A stretch of 64,000 bases of DNA from Desulfobacca acetoxidans DSM 11109 (GCF_000195295.1 NC_015388.1:1860001-1924000); one strand, 5' to 3'; shown: positions 17,720 to 25,391, counted from the stretch's first letter. The notes: a model not told the origin generated them from the sequence alone. Translations and numbers: made by a program.

Positions 17720-19549
17720 TCAGCTTAAATTAGACATTTCAGCTATAATTAATGCCCACGGTCTGGTCCAAGATACTATTCCCGCGGCGAAGTCCTGCCA
17801 GACTTGCCGTGCGGCCGGAGTATTAGTTTGAGAAGTAGCCTGCCAGAAACTAGCTTTTTGTTTCAGCCATTCGCCAATGGGGAAAGTGAAAGTCATCTTG
17901 GGGCGATAAACTAGGGTCTGGGGCAAGAACTGGCTCAGAGCCTGGGTGAGCAGCACCTTGGGCACCTTAGGATTAATACGTTCTTTAGGTCTGATAGCCA
18001 ATACAGTGCTGATAAGCAAAGGGTCCAGGAAGGGGACCCGGGTTTCCAGGGAGTGGGCCATGGACATGCAATCCGTGTCCTTCAGAAGCTGGTTCTGCAG
18101 ATACCCATGGATTTCCCATCGGGAAAGCATATCTACGGGATGGTAAGTGCCCATTTGATGAGAATGGCCATCGCCGTTCAAGGGTTGCATTGATGTAGCT
18201 AGACGCTGCACTTCCTTAATCGTGGCATCCGTGAGTTGGGCCACTTCTGCTGGGGAGAATAATCCACGGAGCATAAGGTAAAGTCCCAGAGATCGGTCTA
18301 GACCGAGAAACGCCAGCTTCTGCCATTTGCCGGGGAGGCAACAGGTCAAGCCATTGAGGCTCCTCAGGCAAAAACCCAACTTGCTTATCTTACTTAATAA
18401 ACAAGCACGTTTAAAATGGGGGTAACCGCAAAAGACCTCGTCGCCGCCGGTGCCGGCCAGTACTGCCTTCAAACCGGCCTTTTTAGCCATCAGGGAGACG
18501 AAATAAGTGTTCACCCCATCAATGCTGGGTTGGTCCATGGCTTGAAATACCTTAGGCATTTCCTCTTGAAATAACTCTGACGTGACGGTTAGTTCCCGGT
18601 GATCGGTGTGATACCGCCCCGCAATGAGTTGTTGATATTTTTGTTCGGAATACTCGGCTTCATCAAAAATAATCGACAGAGTGGTAAGCCTCGACTTCTT
18701 GGCAGTGGCCCCCAAGGCCACCAGAGCCGAAGAATCGATGCCGCCGCTGAGAAACAGACCGATGGGGGCATCAGAAATAAGGTGTTGGGCCACAGTCTCC
18801 TGTAACAAATGGCGCATCTCATCGGCTGAGATGGTCTTTTCCTCCCCAATACCATCGGTCCAGAGGTCGTAATAACAATGCATACTTATATGGCCGTTTT
18901 CCACCAGCAGAAAATGACCTGCTGGAATCCCAAGAACCCCCTTTACTGTCGTCATTGGAATGGGAACAGAGCCGAAAAGCAGGAAGACGATAAGAGCGTC
19001 ATGGTTTTTGTGGGGTTGAAAAAGACCCGACTTGGACAGGGCACGCACTTCCGAGGCAAAGGCAATCTTATCCTGGTCCTGGTAGTAGTAGAGGGGCTTA
19101 ATGCCGAAGCGGTCCTTTACCAGGTAGAGTTTGTGACAGTGGCCATCCCATAGGCCAAAAGCAAACATGCCCCGGAAGCGCCGGAAGGCGTCGATCCCCC
19201 ATTCTTCATAGGCATGAATGATTACCTCGGTGTCAGATTGGCTGCGGAAGATATGGCCTAAGCCCAACAATTCTTCTCTCAAGAGTTGGTAATTATAGAT
19301 TTCTCCATTATAGGTAATCCAAATCGAGCCGTCCTCGTTGCTCATGGGTTGGTGGCCAGCGGAAGAAAGGTCGATAATTGATAGCCGCCGGTGTCCAAAG
19401 CCCACCCTGCTGTTGGGGCTCTGCCAGATACCCTCGTCATCGGGGCCGCGATGCGCCTGGGCCTGGTTCATTCTTTCCAGGGCGAATCTGGTACCCTCCT
19501 GAGAAGGAGCATCATTGCAGAGATAGTATATCCCAGCTATACCACACAT
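17720..19549 (-). CDS. asnB: Asparagine synthetase, glutamine-hydrolysing
   Basis: A full-length 609-residue AsnB. After removal of Met1, Cys2 (MCGIAGIYYL) is the glutaminase nucleophile. The amidotransferase domain contains RRLSIIDLSSAGHQPM and YNGEIYNY. The synthetase domain holds the ATP pyrophosphate loop SGGIDSSAL, and GTGGDEVFCGYPHF follows. It makes asparagine from aspartate, ATP and glutamine. Members of this family in polysaccharide clusters (like WbpS or AsnB-like proteins) often amidate a sugar carboxylate instead, so the role here may be glycan amidation. It is the first gene of the cluster in transcription order and follows a heptamer-repeat region. Confidence 0.92.
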   Translation of the reverse strand: MCGIAGIYYLCNDAPSQEGTRFALERMNQAQAHRGPDDEGIWQSPNSRVGFGHRRLSIIDLSSAGHQPMSNEDGSIWITYNGEIYNYQLLREELLGLGHIFRSQSDTEVIIHAYEEWGIDAFRRFRGMFAFGLWDGHCHKLYLVKDRFGIKPLYYYQDQDKIAFASEVRALSKSGLFQPHKNHDALIVFLLFGSVPIPMTTVKGVLGIPAGHFLLVENGHISMHCYYDLWTDGIGEEKTISADEMRHLLQETVAQHLISDAPIGLFLSGGIDSSALVALGATAKKSRLTTLSIIFDEAEYSEQKYQQLIAGRYHTDHRELTVTSELFQEEMPKVFQAMDQPSIDGVNTYFVSLMAKKAGLKAVLAGTGGDEVFCGYPHFKRACLLSKISKLGFCLRSLNGLTCCLPGKWQKLAFLGLDRSLGLYLMLRGLFSPAEVAQLTDATIKEVQRLATSMQPLNGDGHSHQMGTYHPVDMLSRWEIHGYLQNQLLKDTDCMSMAHSLETRVPFLDPLLISTVLAIRPKERINPKVPKVLLTQALSQFLPQTLVYRPKMTFTFPIGEWLKQKASFWQATSQTNTPAARQVWQDFAAGIVSWTRPWALIIAEMSNLS

Positions 19550-19620
19550 ATTATTTATTTCTTACTTTCATATAATTACCCAACAACGATCACCTATTTT
19601 CATAATACTTCGAATAATAT

Positions 19621-19708
19621 GGGATAGGTTATTGGTAATAGGTAATAGGTGATGGGTGATGGGATAAAAACAGGTTATGGGTTATGGGTTTTGGGTTATG
19701 GGTTTTGC
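19621..19708. repeat. Heptamer repeat array 1 (GGTTATG-like)
   Basis: A run of degenerate seven-base units (ggttatg, ggtaata, ggtgatg) with an inserted gggataaaaacag linker, lying between asnB and the vapC gene. The same linker and unit recur at 20491-20658 and 21778-21830, and two units recur at 22628-22643. The array is non-coding in any sensible frame. Function unknown. Confidence 0.85.
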
Positions 19709-19723
19709 AGGTAGGTTTTATTT

Positions 19724-20170
19724 TTACACTGAAAAAGTTTGCAGGTCCTTTGCTTGTGCTGCCTCGATGAGAAATATATCTGCGGCCACGAATAAATCCA
19801 GGGGCGATTTCCTGGCCGCCGTCAGGGCTGAGGCAAGTTGCAAGGCATCTAACGTGCGCAACCGTCTTGTCACCACTATGGTCTTTAACAGGTCAGCCGC
19901 CTGCATTTTGACTGCATGATCCACCTCAATAATTTCATATCCAGCAAAATCCCTTATAAAACAGTCCAGAACCGCTTCAAAAACGTCACGATCAATAAGG
20001 CCCATCCTTACCTTGGTTGCCAAAGCAGAGGTAATTTCTATAAAGGACAAATCGGAAATAACAATACAGGTATCGGCGGCAGAAATGAGATGTTCCAGTG
20101 CTTCTGTCCCCTTTTCCTGATGATACAGTTTAACCAGGGCGCTGGTATCAAAAAAATATCTCCGGATCAA
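19724..20170 (-). CDS. vapC: VapC-type PIN-domain toxin ribonuclease
   Basis: A 148-residue PIN-domain protein. It opens RRYFFDTSALVKLYHQEKGT, giving the first conserved Asp; the conserved Glu is in FIEITSAL, and later acidic residues lie in TLDALQLASAL and VAADIFL. VapC toxins are Mg-dependent endoribonucleases, often cutting initiator tRNA or rRNA. The start is TTG at 20170, and TTGA overlaps the antitoxin stop by four bases. It belongs to a two-gene module with the AbrB-like antitoxin upstream and sits between two heptamer arrays. Confidence 0.88.
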   Translation of the reverse strand: MIRRYFFDTSALVKLYHQEKGTEALEHLISAADTCIVISDLSFIEITSALATKVRMGLIDRDVFEAVLDCFIRDFAGYEIIEVDHAVKMQAADLLKTIVVTRRLRTLDALQLASALTAARKSPLDLFVAADIFLIEAAQAKDLQTFSV

Positions 20171-20412
20171 ACTCTATCCTCGCGCTCTCTGATAATATCG
20201 GCGCTTAAGTCACCGGGGATAGAAGCTAACAGTTTTCTGGCTCTGAGGAAAGAACTTGGTGCACTAGGAGCTTTCGTAAGTTCCGGCAATTCGATTCTGA
20301 CCGTGATTGTATAGCCTTTCATCTGGAGCAATTTTTCCTTTATATCGTCAGGGACAGAAAGATGGCCATCCTGTAAGAGTTCGGCAGTGTATTCTATTTT
20401 GCTAGTGCTCAC
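20167..20412 (-). CDS. VapB-like antitoxin
   Basis: From GTG at 20412 the product has 81 residues. The start is supported by AGGAGG five bases upstream; a longer frame runs to 20433 without support. The N-terminal half (KIEYTAELLQDGHLSVPDDI) looks like the swapped-hairpin/AbrB-like DNA-binding fold of antitoxins. The C-terminal part (ARKLLASIPGDLSADIIRERE) has the amphipathic character of a toxin-wrapping tail. It overlaps vapC by four bases. It should bind and inhibit the PIN toxin and repress the operon. Confidence 0.8.
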   Translation of the reverse strand: MSTSKIEYTAELLQDGHLSVPDDIKEKLLQMKGYTITVRIELPELTKAPSAPSSFLRARKLLASIPGDLSADIIREREDRV

Positions 20413-20490
20413 TTCATCCTCCTGAAAAAACACTTTTATTATACCGTACCTTTTGCCGGGGCTGATCTCAAGGGGAAAGGGGATGTAAAA

Positions 20491-20658
20491 ATAGGTTATG
20501 AATAATAGGTAATAGGTAATAGGTTATAGGTTATGGGATAAAAACAGGTTATAGGTTATGGGTTATGGGTTATGGGATAAAAACAGGTTATGGGTTATGG
20601 GTCATGGGTTATGGGGAAAAATCAGGTAATGGGTCATAGGTCGGAGGTTATGGGTGAA
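20491..20658. repeat. Heptamer repeat array 2 (largest)
   Basis: About 165 bp of repeated seven-base units, mostly ggttatg with ggtaata, ggtcatg and ggttata variants, broken by three near-identical linkers (gggataaaaacag, ggggaaaaatcag). It fills most of the gap between the VapBC pair and the next RelE pair. No open frame or stable hairpin explains it. The phase stays close to seven across the linkers. Confidence 0.88.
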
Positions 20659-20705
20659 TAATAATTCGCTGATTTTCCAATAAATTAAGTAAAAAACGAA
20701 GGGCT

Positions 20706-20972
20706 TCATTGGTTAGGATAAGCCCGGCGCCGGGGTTTCACGGCAAGGATAATAATTAATTGATGAGTATCGTCAATTTTGAATATCAAGCGCCAATCTC
20801 CGACGCGGGATTTTCGCATACCTTCCCCCATTTTAATTGGTCCTGATATCCGGCGGTCATAAGGGTCGACGGCAAGCTCACGAATTCGCTCGCGTATACG
20901 CTTGGCGGTGGCTTTATCCAATCCTTTTATTTCTTTGGCCGCTTTCCGGGCGATGTGCGCAGTGTAGCTCAT
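20706..20972 (-). CDS. RelE/ParE-family toxin
   Basis: An 88-residue RelE-fold protein. The sequence IARKAAKEIKGLDKATAKRIRERI gives the two N-terminal helices, and KSRVGDWRLIFKID with the tail ILAVKPRRRAYPN gives the catalytic-face strands of mRNA interferases. ATGA overlaps the antitoxin stop. Known relatives cut ribosome-bound mRNA. About 95 bp of its middle part is duplicated, with stops, at 22868-22968, so this gene is one source of the broken TA fragments downstream. Confidence 0.85.
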   Translation of the reverse strand: MSYTAHIARKAAKEIKGLDKATAKRIRERIRELAVDPYDRRISGPIKMGEGMRKSRVGDWRLIFKIDDTHQLIIILAVKPRRRAYPNQ

Positions 20973-21190
20973 CCCCCGAGTTCTTGGTCTAATTCTTCTA
21001 CGGTCAGGTATTCCCCCTGTCTAACCGCAACTTCTCTCTCCTTCAGATCAGTTAGCTCTTCCGGGGTGAGGGGTAAATCATCGTCGTGCCTCTCATACAG
21101 CATATCTACAATGACTTTGAGCAAGTCCGCATCCGGACCGTGGATTATGGTCTTTACCTTAAATAAAAGATCATCAAGTATTGGCTCCAT
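20969..21190 (-). CDS. Antitoxin of the RelE pair
   Basis: From ATG at 21190 the product has 73 residues, starting MEPILDDLLFKVKTIIHG. An AAGGAAA lies a few bases upstream and supports this start over the longer frame from 21301. It is acidic (DMLYERHDDDLPLTPEELTDLKERE) and ends VEELDQELGG, as in many RelB-like antitoxins. I see no clear DNA-binding motif. It overlaps the toxin by four bases and should neutralise it. Confidence 0.75.
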   Translation of the reverse strand: MEPILDDLLFKVKTIIHGPDADLLKVIVDMLYERHDDDLPLTPEELTDLKEREVAVRQGEYLTVEELDQELGG

Positions 21191-21294
21191 GCCACATTTC
21201 CTTTTAGTAATCAGATAACTAATAACGCGCCGACATAACAGGATAAAACCTTTTTGGTGTTCTCTGGAAGGATTATACTCTTTTTTCTGGCAGA

Positions 21295-21462
21295 TTAGCA
21301 AGCGGGGCAGGAACCCTTTAGTTTTTTTACTTTACCACTTAGGAAGGGATCAGTCTTAATCTGCTCTCCAAAGGCTATATTCTCAATAGGTTGTCTAACT
21401 TCCTCATCCAAGACGGTAAGTTCTTTCAGGAAGGTTCTGGTATATTTAATCCGCCAGATCAT
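21295..21462 (-). pseudogene. Truncated RelE-like toxin
   Basis: A 55-residue frame starts ATG at 21462, overlapping the stop of the upstream antitoxin by ATGA. MIWRIKYTRTFLKELTVLDE is a normal RelE N-terminus and KVKKLKG matches the strand before the catalytic half. The protein then ends in an unrelated SCPAC tail. RelE proteins are normally about 85-90 residues, so the catalytic C-terminus has been lost, probably by deletion against the next TA module. The antitoxin may now be an orphan. Confidence 0.7.
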
Positions 21463-21755
21463 TGACTTTTTTCAGCCAGATAACTCTGATAAGTTTTTCT
21501 TCCTTCCTCACCTTCGAAAACTGTATCATTCTCTACCGCGGCCAGCATATTTCCCAGGAGAGAATCCTCCATGAATTCCAGGAGAGCTTCGGGAGTTGTA
21601 TCTAAAATCTTGGCAAGGGTAAAAATAGATATGTGCCAGTCTTCTTCCAAGCGAATTATTCCGCCTGGTTGTTCTTTCTGCAGATAATTTTTGAGCTTAT
21701 CTGGATTTACTCCAAGTACTTCGGCAGAAGTCTTCAAATCCATGGTTAATTGCAT
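21459..21755 (-). CDS. Antitoxin paired with the truncated RelE-like gene
   Basis: A 98-residue protein. TSAEVLGVNPDKLKNYLQKE in the N-terminal third could form a helix-turn-helix; the middle is rich in acidic and hydrophobic residues. Its stop overlaps the start of the truncated toxin at 21295-21462 by ATGA. The name rests on this arrangement; I cannot assign a family. The heptamer array 21778-21830 lies directly upstream, so its promoter must be in or beside the repeats. Confidence 0.65.
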   Translation of the reverse strand: MQLTMDLKTSAEVLGVNPDKLKNYLQKEQPGGIIRLEEDWHISIFTLAKILDTTPEALLEFMEDSLLGNMLAAVENDTVFEGEEGRKTYQSYLAEKSQ

Positions 21756-21777
21756 TAATTTTTCTCTTATAAAAAAA

Positions 21778-21830
21778 TAGGTTATGGGATAAAAACAGGT
21801 TATGGGTTATAGGTTATGGGTTATGGGGGA
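21778..21830. repeat. Heptamer repeat array 3
   Basis: Six to seven ggttatg-type units split by the gggataaaaacag linker, lying between the truncated RelE module and the next RelE module. Unit and linker match arrays 1 and 2 almost exactly. Confidence 0.85.
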
Positions 21831-21848
21831 AAATCGGATTGCTTCAAT

Positions 21849-22106
21849 TTATATTTGATCAACGATCTTGTGAGGACCGACACTGAGGAAAACCAAGTAT
21901 TCCCCTTCTATCTCAAAAAGCACGCGGTAGTCCATGGTAATGCTCAATTCCCAGAGATTTTCCCTGCCCTTGATTTTATGTATTCTTAAAGAGGGATGGC
22001 GAGTATTCCCCATGAGCAAAGAGATTTTTTGTTTGAAACGATACCGTATTTCTTTGGGCAGATCCTGATAATCTTTTTTAAACTTATCCGTGCGGCGGAT
22101 TTTCAC
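21849..22106 (-). CDS. RelE/ParE-family toxin
   Basis: An 85-residue RelE-like protein. RRTDKFKKDYQDLPKEIRYRFKQKI is the helical hairpin; HPSLRIHKIKG and LWELSITMDYRVLFEIEG are the following strands with Arg in the active region, and FLSVGPHKIVDQI is the C-terminal His-containing strand. GTG at 22106 overlaps the antitoxin stop (GTGA). This subtype resembles the mRNA interferases annotated as YafQ or as the cytotoxic translational repressor family. Confidence 0.85.
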   Translation of the reverse strand: MKIRRTDKFKKDYQDLPKEIRYRFKQKISLLMGNTRHPSLRIHKIKGRENLWELSITMDYRVLFEIEGEYLVFLSVGPHKIVDQI

Positions 22107-22345
22107 CGGCTTTCCAGGTCTTGTAAAAAGTCGTTGACCTTTTCAAAATCTCGGAACCGGTTTTCAGCCAAATCCTCTTTTGCCTCGCGATACCGGGCTT
22201 GCCAGGCTTCCGTCATAAACCAGGATTGATCCTGCTCTTCTCGCCGCCATTGCAGGTAGGCGATAAATTCCATTAAATCCGGCAAATCATCCTCTGCTAT
22301 AAGTTCGATAGCCTGTTTGATAACATCTTTACTAACAGCAGCCAT
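22103..22345 (-). CDS. Antitoxin of the second RelE pair
   Basis: From ATG at 22345 the product has 80 residues: MAAVSKDVIKQAIELIAEDD then DLMEFIAYLQWRREEQD, both strongly helical, followed by an acidic tail. Helical antitoxins of this type are annotated as DUF2281-like or similar. The longer frame to 22393 would overlap the hicB gene more heavily, so the ATG at 22345 is preferred. It overlaps the RelE toxin by four bases and the upstream hicB by 14 bases. Confidence 0.72.
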   Translation of the reverse strand: MAAVSKDVIKQAIELIAEDDLPDLMEFIAYLQWRREEQDQSWFMTEAWQARYREAKEDLAENRFRDFEKVNDFLQDLESR

Positions 22346-22565
22346 ATGGGGATTCCTTGAAGTGGTCGGTGGTAAGATCCTCAACCGGGACATGAGCCTG
22401 GGCCCGTTGGTTTAAAACCTCCAGGCAACCTGAGATGGCATCTTTAATATTCGCAATGGCTTCTTCTTCCGTGTCTCCCTGGGAGTGGCACCCTAGAAGG
22501 GCTGGGCAGCTCATAACGAAGCCACCATCTTCGGGATCAGGTTTTAAAATAACTTTAAATATCAC
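22332..22565 (-). CDS. HicB-like antitoxin, no HicA partner
   Basis: A 77-residue HicB/UPF0150 protein: FKVILKPDPEDGGFVMSCPALLGCHSQGDTEEEAIANIKDAI is nearly the family consensus, with the Gly-Asp-Thr-Glu-Glu-Glu-Ala helix. HicB normally accompanies hicA. Here the downstream gene is a RelE antitoxin with a 14-bp overlap, and no HicA is visible within several hundred bases. Either it is an orphan or it now works with the RelE module as a three-gene unit. Confidence 0.82.
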   Translation of the reverse strand: MIFKVILKPDPEDGGFVMSCPALLGCHSQGDTEEEAIANIKDAISGCLEVLNQRAQAHVPVEDLTTDHFKESPYGCC

Positions 22566-22627
22566 CGGAGTCTGCTCAATTCTTCAATGGCCTTGGCGTA
22601 GTCCTTGGCCAACCGGAGTCTGTAAGA

Positions 22628-22643
22628 GGTTATGGGTTATGGG
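22628..22643. repeat. Heptamer repeat array 4 (two units)
   Basis: Two ggttatg units, upstream of the intact hicB-like gene and inside a stretch of broken gene pieces. It separates the short MKPRPLKEEIL fragment from the tail RLAKDYAKAIEELSRLR, suggesting recombination at the repeat. Confidence 0.6.
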
Positions 22644-22660
22644 AAATAAACATTAGGCCA

Positions 22661-22723
22661 TCAAGATTGGCGATAGTGTTTGGTGATGGCGAGAATTTCT
22701 TCTTTAAGGGGTCTTGGCTTCAT
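22661..22723 (-). pseudogene. N-terminal fragment of a small nucleotidyltransferase-like gene
   Basis: Twenty residues from ATG at 22723, MKPRPLKEEILAITKHYRQS, then TGA. The start resembles the first helix of MNT-type minimal nucleotidyltransferases (usually followed by a GS-x10-D motif), which is absent. ATGA overlaps the stop of the preceding antitoxin fragment, so it was once the second gene of a pair. The heptamer repeat follows 18 bp downstream. Confidence 0.4.
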
Positions 22724-22855
22724 GGTTTATAGACGGACGAAGTTTTTAAACCCTCCTCAAGATCAGCCAGAAATTCCGGGGAATATCCTTCTTGTTGAAA
22801 AGCTGCGATGATATCATCAACACTTTGGGTGGCATCGAATTCTTCCAAGGCGATT
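22720..22855 (-). pseudogene. C-terminal fragment of an antitoxin-like gene
   Basis: An open stretch reading IALEEFDATQSVDDIIAAF and then YSPEFLADLEEGLKTSS, an acidic helical tail like those of small antitoxins, ending CCA TGA. No start belongs to it: upstream it runs, out of frame, into the RelE fragment at 22868-22968. It is probably the surviving 3' end of a gene truncated by that fusion. Confidence 0.5.
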
Positions 22856-22867
22856 TTCTCTCTTGAT

Positions 22868-22968
22868 GATGATCATCAATTTTGAATATAACGCGCCAAT
22901 CTCCGACTCGGGATTTTCGCATCCCTTACCCCATTTTGATGGGACCTGATATCCGCTGATCATACTCA
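22868..22968 (-). pseudogene. RelE gene fragment duplicated from the gene at 20706
   Basis: About 95 bp matches 20767-20860 with only scattered differences. It encodes QRISGPIKMG, then TAA where the parent has GAA, then GMRKSRVGDWRVIFKIDD. Both ends break abruptly: upstream it is fused in frame to a HicB remnant and downstream it shifts into an antitoxin fragment. It has no start of its own and cannot make a toxin. Confidence 0.8.
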
Positions 22969-22974
22969 GGCAGG

Positions 22975-23198
22975 TGCAGGCAAATATCCCCCAGGGGAGG
23001 GATAGAATAGCCTTTGGCAATGCTGAAAAATACCCAATCTTCGATTGCCTCCAGGAGATAACGCCGACACTATTCCAAAGTGTCGCCCGTGGCCCATACA
23101 CCCTCCAGGCCAGGGACCTCCCCATAATAGGGGTGAGGATCATCAATGATTTCGTAATGGGCCTTTTCCAAAGCTCGTTCGAGATATTTTACCAACAT
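22975..23198 (-). pseudogene. HicB-like gene with in-frame TAG
   Basis: From ATG at 23198 the frame reads MLVKYLERALEKAHYEIIDD and GEVPGLEGVWATGDTLE, then TAG (23072-23070), then CRRYLLEAIEDWVFF and IPPLGDICL. This is a textbook HicB/DUF1902-type antitoxin with Glu changed to a stop (GAG to TAG). The frame then continues without interruption into the RelE fragment at 22868-22968, giving a chimeric dead gene. Confidence 0.78.
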
Positions 23199-23207
23199 GG
23201 GTTATGA

Positions 23208-23830
23208 CTCGTTCTAGTTCTATAACTTGAGTTCTTCCGGTATCTTACTAAGAAAATATAGTTTCCGGTTGTTGGTCAAAAATTAACTTCTGTACAGGCT
23301 AGAAAGCCTGTGCCACCGGCAAGTGATTTTCATGGTTTGCGAATGACTTTTAGGTCATGGAAATTACCATTCTCTACAAAATGAATGACCAGCCGTTTTT
23401 TCTGTCGGTTCGCCCTTCAAGAAAACCGGTGAGGTTAAAAGACTCGCTGCTACGGCTAAAGTGATAAAAACACTTTGACCCGGATAGCCCAGGTGGTTAG
23501 GTATTGCGGAGTTGGGAAGTTTATGGGATCAGGGGCCGGATGCCGGCGGGATTGACTATCGGGCCGCAGCCGACTGATTGATTTCAGTACACACCAATGG
23601 CCCGTCGATTACATCCTGCCATCCCCGATTTTGCAATATATTCGCTTGGTTATTGCACTTTTAGGGGGTGTGGGCGGCTTACGGCAACCGTGCCCTCGCT
23701 GGCACCATGTATCAGTAATTAATTTTACTAGGCTCCAAACGGTGTGTCAAGTTTTTTTGATGATGGGTTTACTTGTGCGGGATTTGGCGGTATTGCCCGT
23801 TCCGGCCTGTGCCGCCGGGGGTGTCGCAAT
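23208..23830. other. Intergenic region with palindromic repeat, no gene seen
   Basis: About 620 bp between the dead TA fragments and the sensor kinase. At 23293-23316 there is a palindromic element, acaggctagaaagcctgtgccacc, the reverse orientation of the ggtggcacaggctt element at 25392-25416 and 57246-57270. A GC-rich stretch at 23490-23570 has several short inverted repeats but matches no RNA family I recognise. No open frame has a convincing protein. Confidence 0.6.
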
Positions 23831-25204
23831 TCAGGATTGTGACAATTCTGCCGTCAGGGGGCCAAGGCCGGCATCCTGATCGCTAAAGACCGGGAGGACG
23901 AAGTAGATGTCGTTACCGTCTCCGGTATACTCACAGCCGACCGAACCGCCGTGGGTTTCGACAACGTTGCGCACGAAATAGAGGCCCCGGCCGGTGCCGA
24001 CCTCACCTTCGACATTGCCTCCCCGGTAGCCTTCCTCAAAGATTCTGCCGATATCTTCCTGGGGAATGCGGGGTCCCGAGGTGAAGACGTTGAAGCGGAC
24101 GCCGTCTTTTCCCGGGCCGAAAAAATCGGGGATCAGGCGGCGGCCGAAAGAGAGGTATTTCCGCCCGGACGGGGAGGGGCGGCTGTATTTCACGGCATTG
24201 GAGAAGAGGTTGGCGTAAACCTGGGAGATCAGACCCTTGTCCACCAGCAGGGTAAAATCCTCTTCGGGGACGCCGCCCAGGCTTTCGTCGATTTCGATAT
24301 GCCGTTCCTGGAGTTTGGGGAGGTAAAGCTCCAACTGGGGCTGAATAATTTCGCTGCGGACATTGCATTTGCGCTTTCGCAGCACCAGATGGCCGCGCTG
24401 AAAATGACTGGGCCGAAAGAGCGATTCAAGAAAGAGGCTGACCCCGTGGTATTGCTTATCGAAAATCTGGCAGTCGCTATCAATCCCCAGGACCAGGGCC
24501 CGCACCTGGGCGACAAATTCAGGACAGGAGCGGGCGTCTTCGGAGAGGGTGTTTACCAGGTTGTGCAGGGTCTGGATCTTCTTCTTGACGTGGCGCAGGT
24601 AGAGGCTGAGAGAAATATTGGGGACAATAACGTTGTGCTCAATATCGCCTACCAGGCTGTTAATAAAGCGGATATGCTGAATATTCTGGGAGGTGATGAT
24701 CTTGTTATGCAGGGCGTAGCCCAGGCGGTTGGCGTATTTCTCGAAGAAGAAGGTATCACTGTCGGTCAAGGCATGGGCGGGAAAGATCTCGAGCATGCCG
24801 ATAACCTGATCTTTGGCGAAGAAAGGCAGGCGGTCCACCAGGAGGCGGTTGCCGCGGACCGGTATGACCCAGGAATCGCCCGCGGCATAGGCGGTATTGG
24901 AGAGATGGATTTCCTCCGGGGCCGGAGTCCGGTATGCCCGCAGCCCCTCCAGGCTGTCGCAGACGGCTTCCAGGCACCCGACGCCGCTGCAGGTCAGGAA
25001 GAGACGGCTGTCGAGGTCGAAGAACTCTTTGATGACCGCGACGCAGACCCGGAAGAGATTCTCCAGGGTTTCGTATTCCTGCGCCAGATCAAAAAAGGTT
25101 TTGATGGCGTCATCCCTTAGGGGGCCAAAATTATACTCCTGATAATTGTTCTTTTTTTCTAGAATACGCTGTCGAATTACCTCAAGGTCAGCAGGGTGGG
25201 TCAT
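23831..25204 (-). CDS. Sensor histidine kinase (GAF-like N-terminus)
   Basis: A 457-residue cytoplasmic kinase with no membrane segment. Residues 25-175 look like a GAF sensor domain (ENLFRVCVAVIKEFFDLDSR to FFFEKYANRLGYALHN). A dimerisation helix near residue 197 carries GDIEHNVIVPN, with the His as likely phosphorylation site. The ATPase domain has the N box VYANLFSNAVKYS, a G box near FEEGYRGGNVEGEVGTGRGLYFVRNVVETHGG, here written as two adjoining segments GYRGGNVEGEVGTG and RGLYFVRNVV. No response regulator is adjacent, so its partner is elsewhere. Palindromic repeats flank the gene on both sides. Confidence 0.85.
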   Translation of the reverse strand: MTHPADLEVIRQRILEKKNNYQEYNFGPLRDDAIKTFFDLAQEYETLENLFRVCVAVIKEFFDLDSRLFLTCSGVGCLEAVCDSLEGLRAYRTPAPEEIHLSNTAYAAGDSWVIPVRGNRLLVDRLPFFAKDQVIGMLEIFPAHALTDSDTFFFEKYANRLGYALHNKIITSQNIQHIRFINSLVGDIEHNVIVPNISLSLYLRHVKKKIQTLHNLVNTLSEDARSCPEFVAQVRALVLGIDSDCQIFDKQYHGVSLFLESLFRPSHFQRGHLVLRKRKCNVRSEIIQPQLELYLPKLQERHIEIDESLGGVPEEDFTLLVDKGLISQVYANLFSNAVKYSRPSPSGRKYLSFGRRLIPDFFGPGKDGVRFNVFTSGPRIPQEDIGRIFEEGYRGGNVEGEVGTGRGLYFVRNVVETHGGSVGCEYTGDGNDIYFVLPVFSDQDAGLGPLTAELSQS

Positions 25205-25391
25205 ATTTTTACCTATGGGCTGATGATGAAAACTGCTGAAGCAAGGTCATACGTCATGATAATTTCAGTATACTTGAAAATGGTAAATTTTTTAATAAAA
25301 AATGCTAGCTTTACTGGAACCGGGACTGTCTCGTTTTCTCGCTAATGGCCATTACCTGTAGGTCACAGGCGAACCATGAAGATCATTTACC

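Noticed and set aside
23460-23640. Structured RNA or riboswitch upstream of the kinase
   Set aside because: GC-rich with short inverted repeats, but I could not match it to a known family and it is on the far side of the kinase stop, not its start.
24000-25120. Long plus-strand open frame (389 residues) opposite the kinase
   Set aside because: It is the antisense shadow of the kinase gene; the minus strand has clear kinase motifs.
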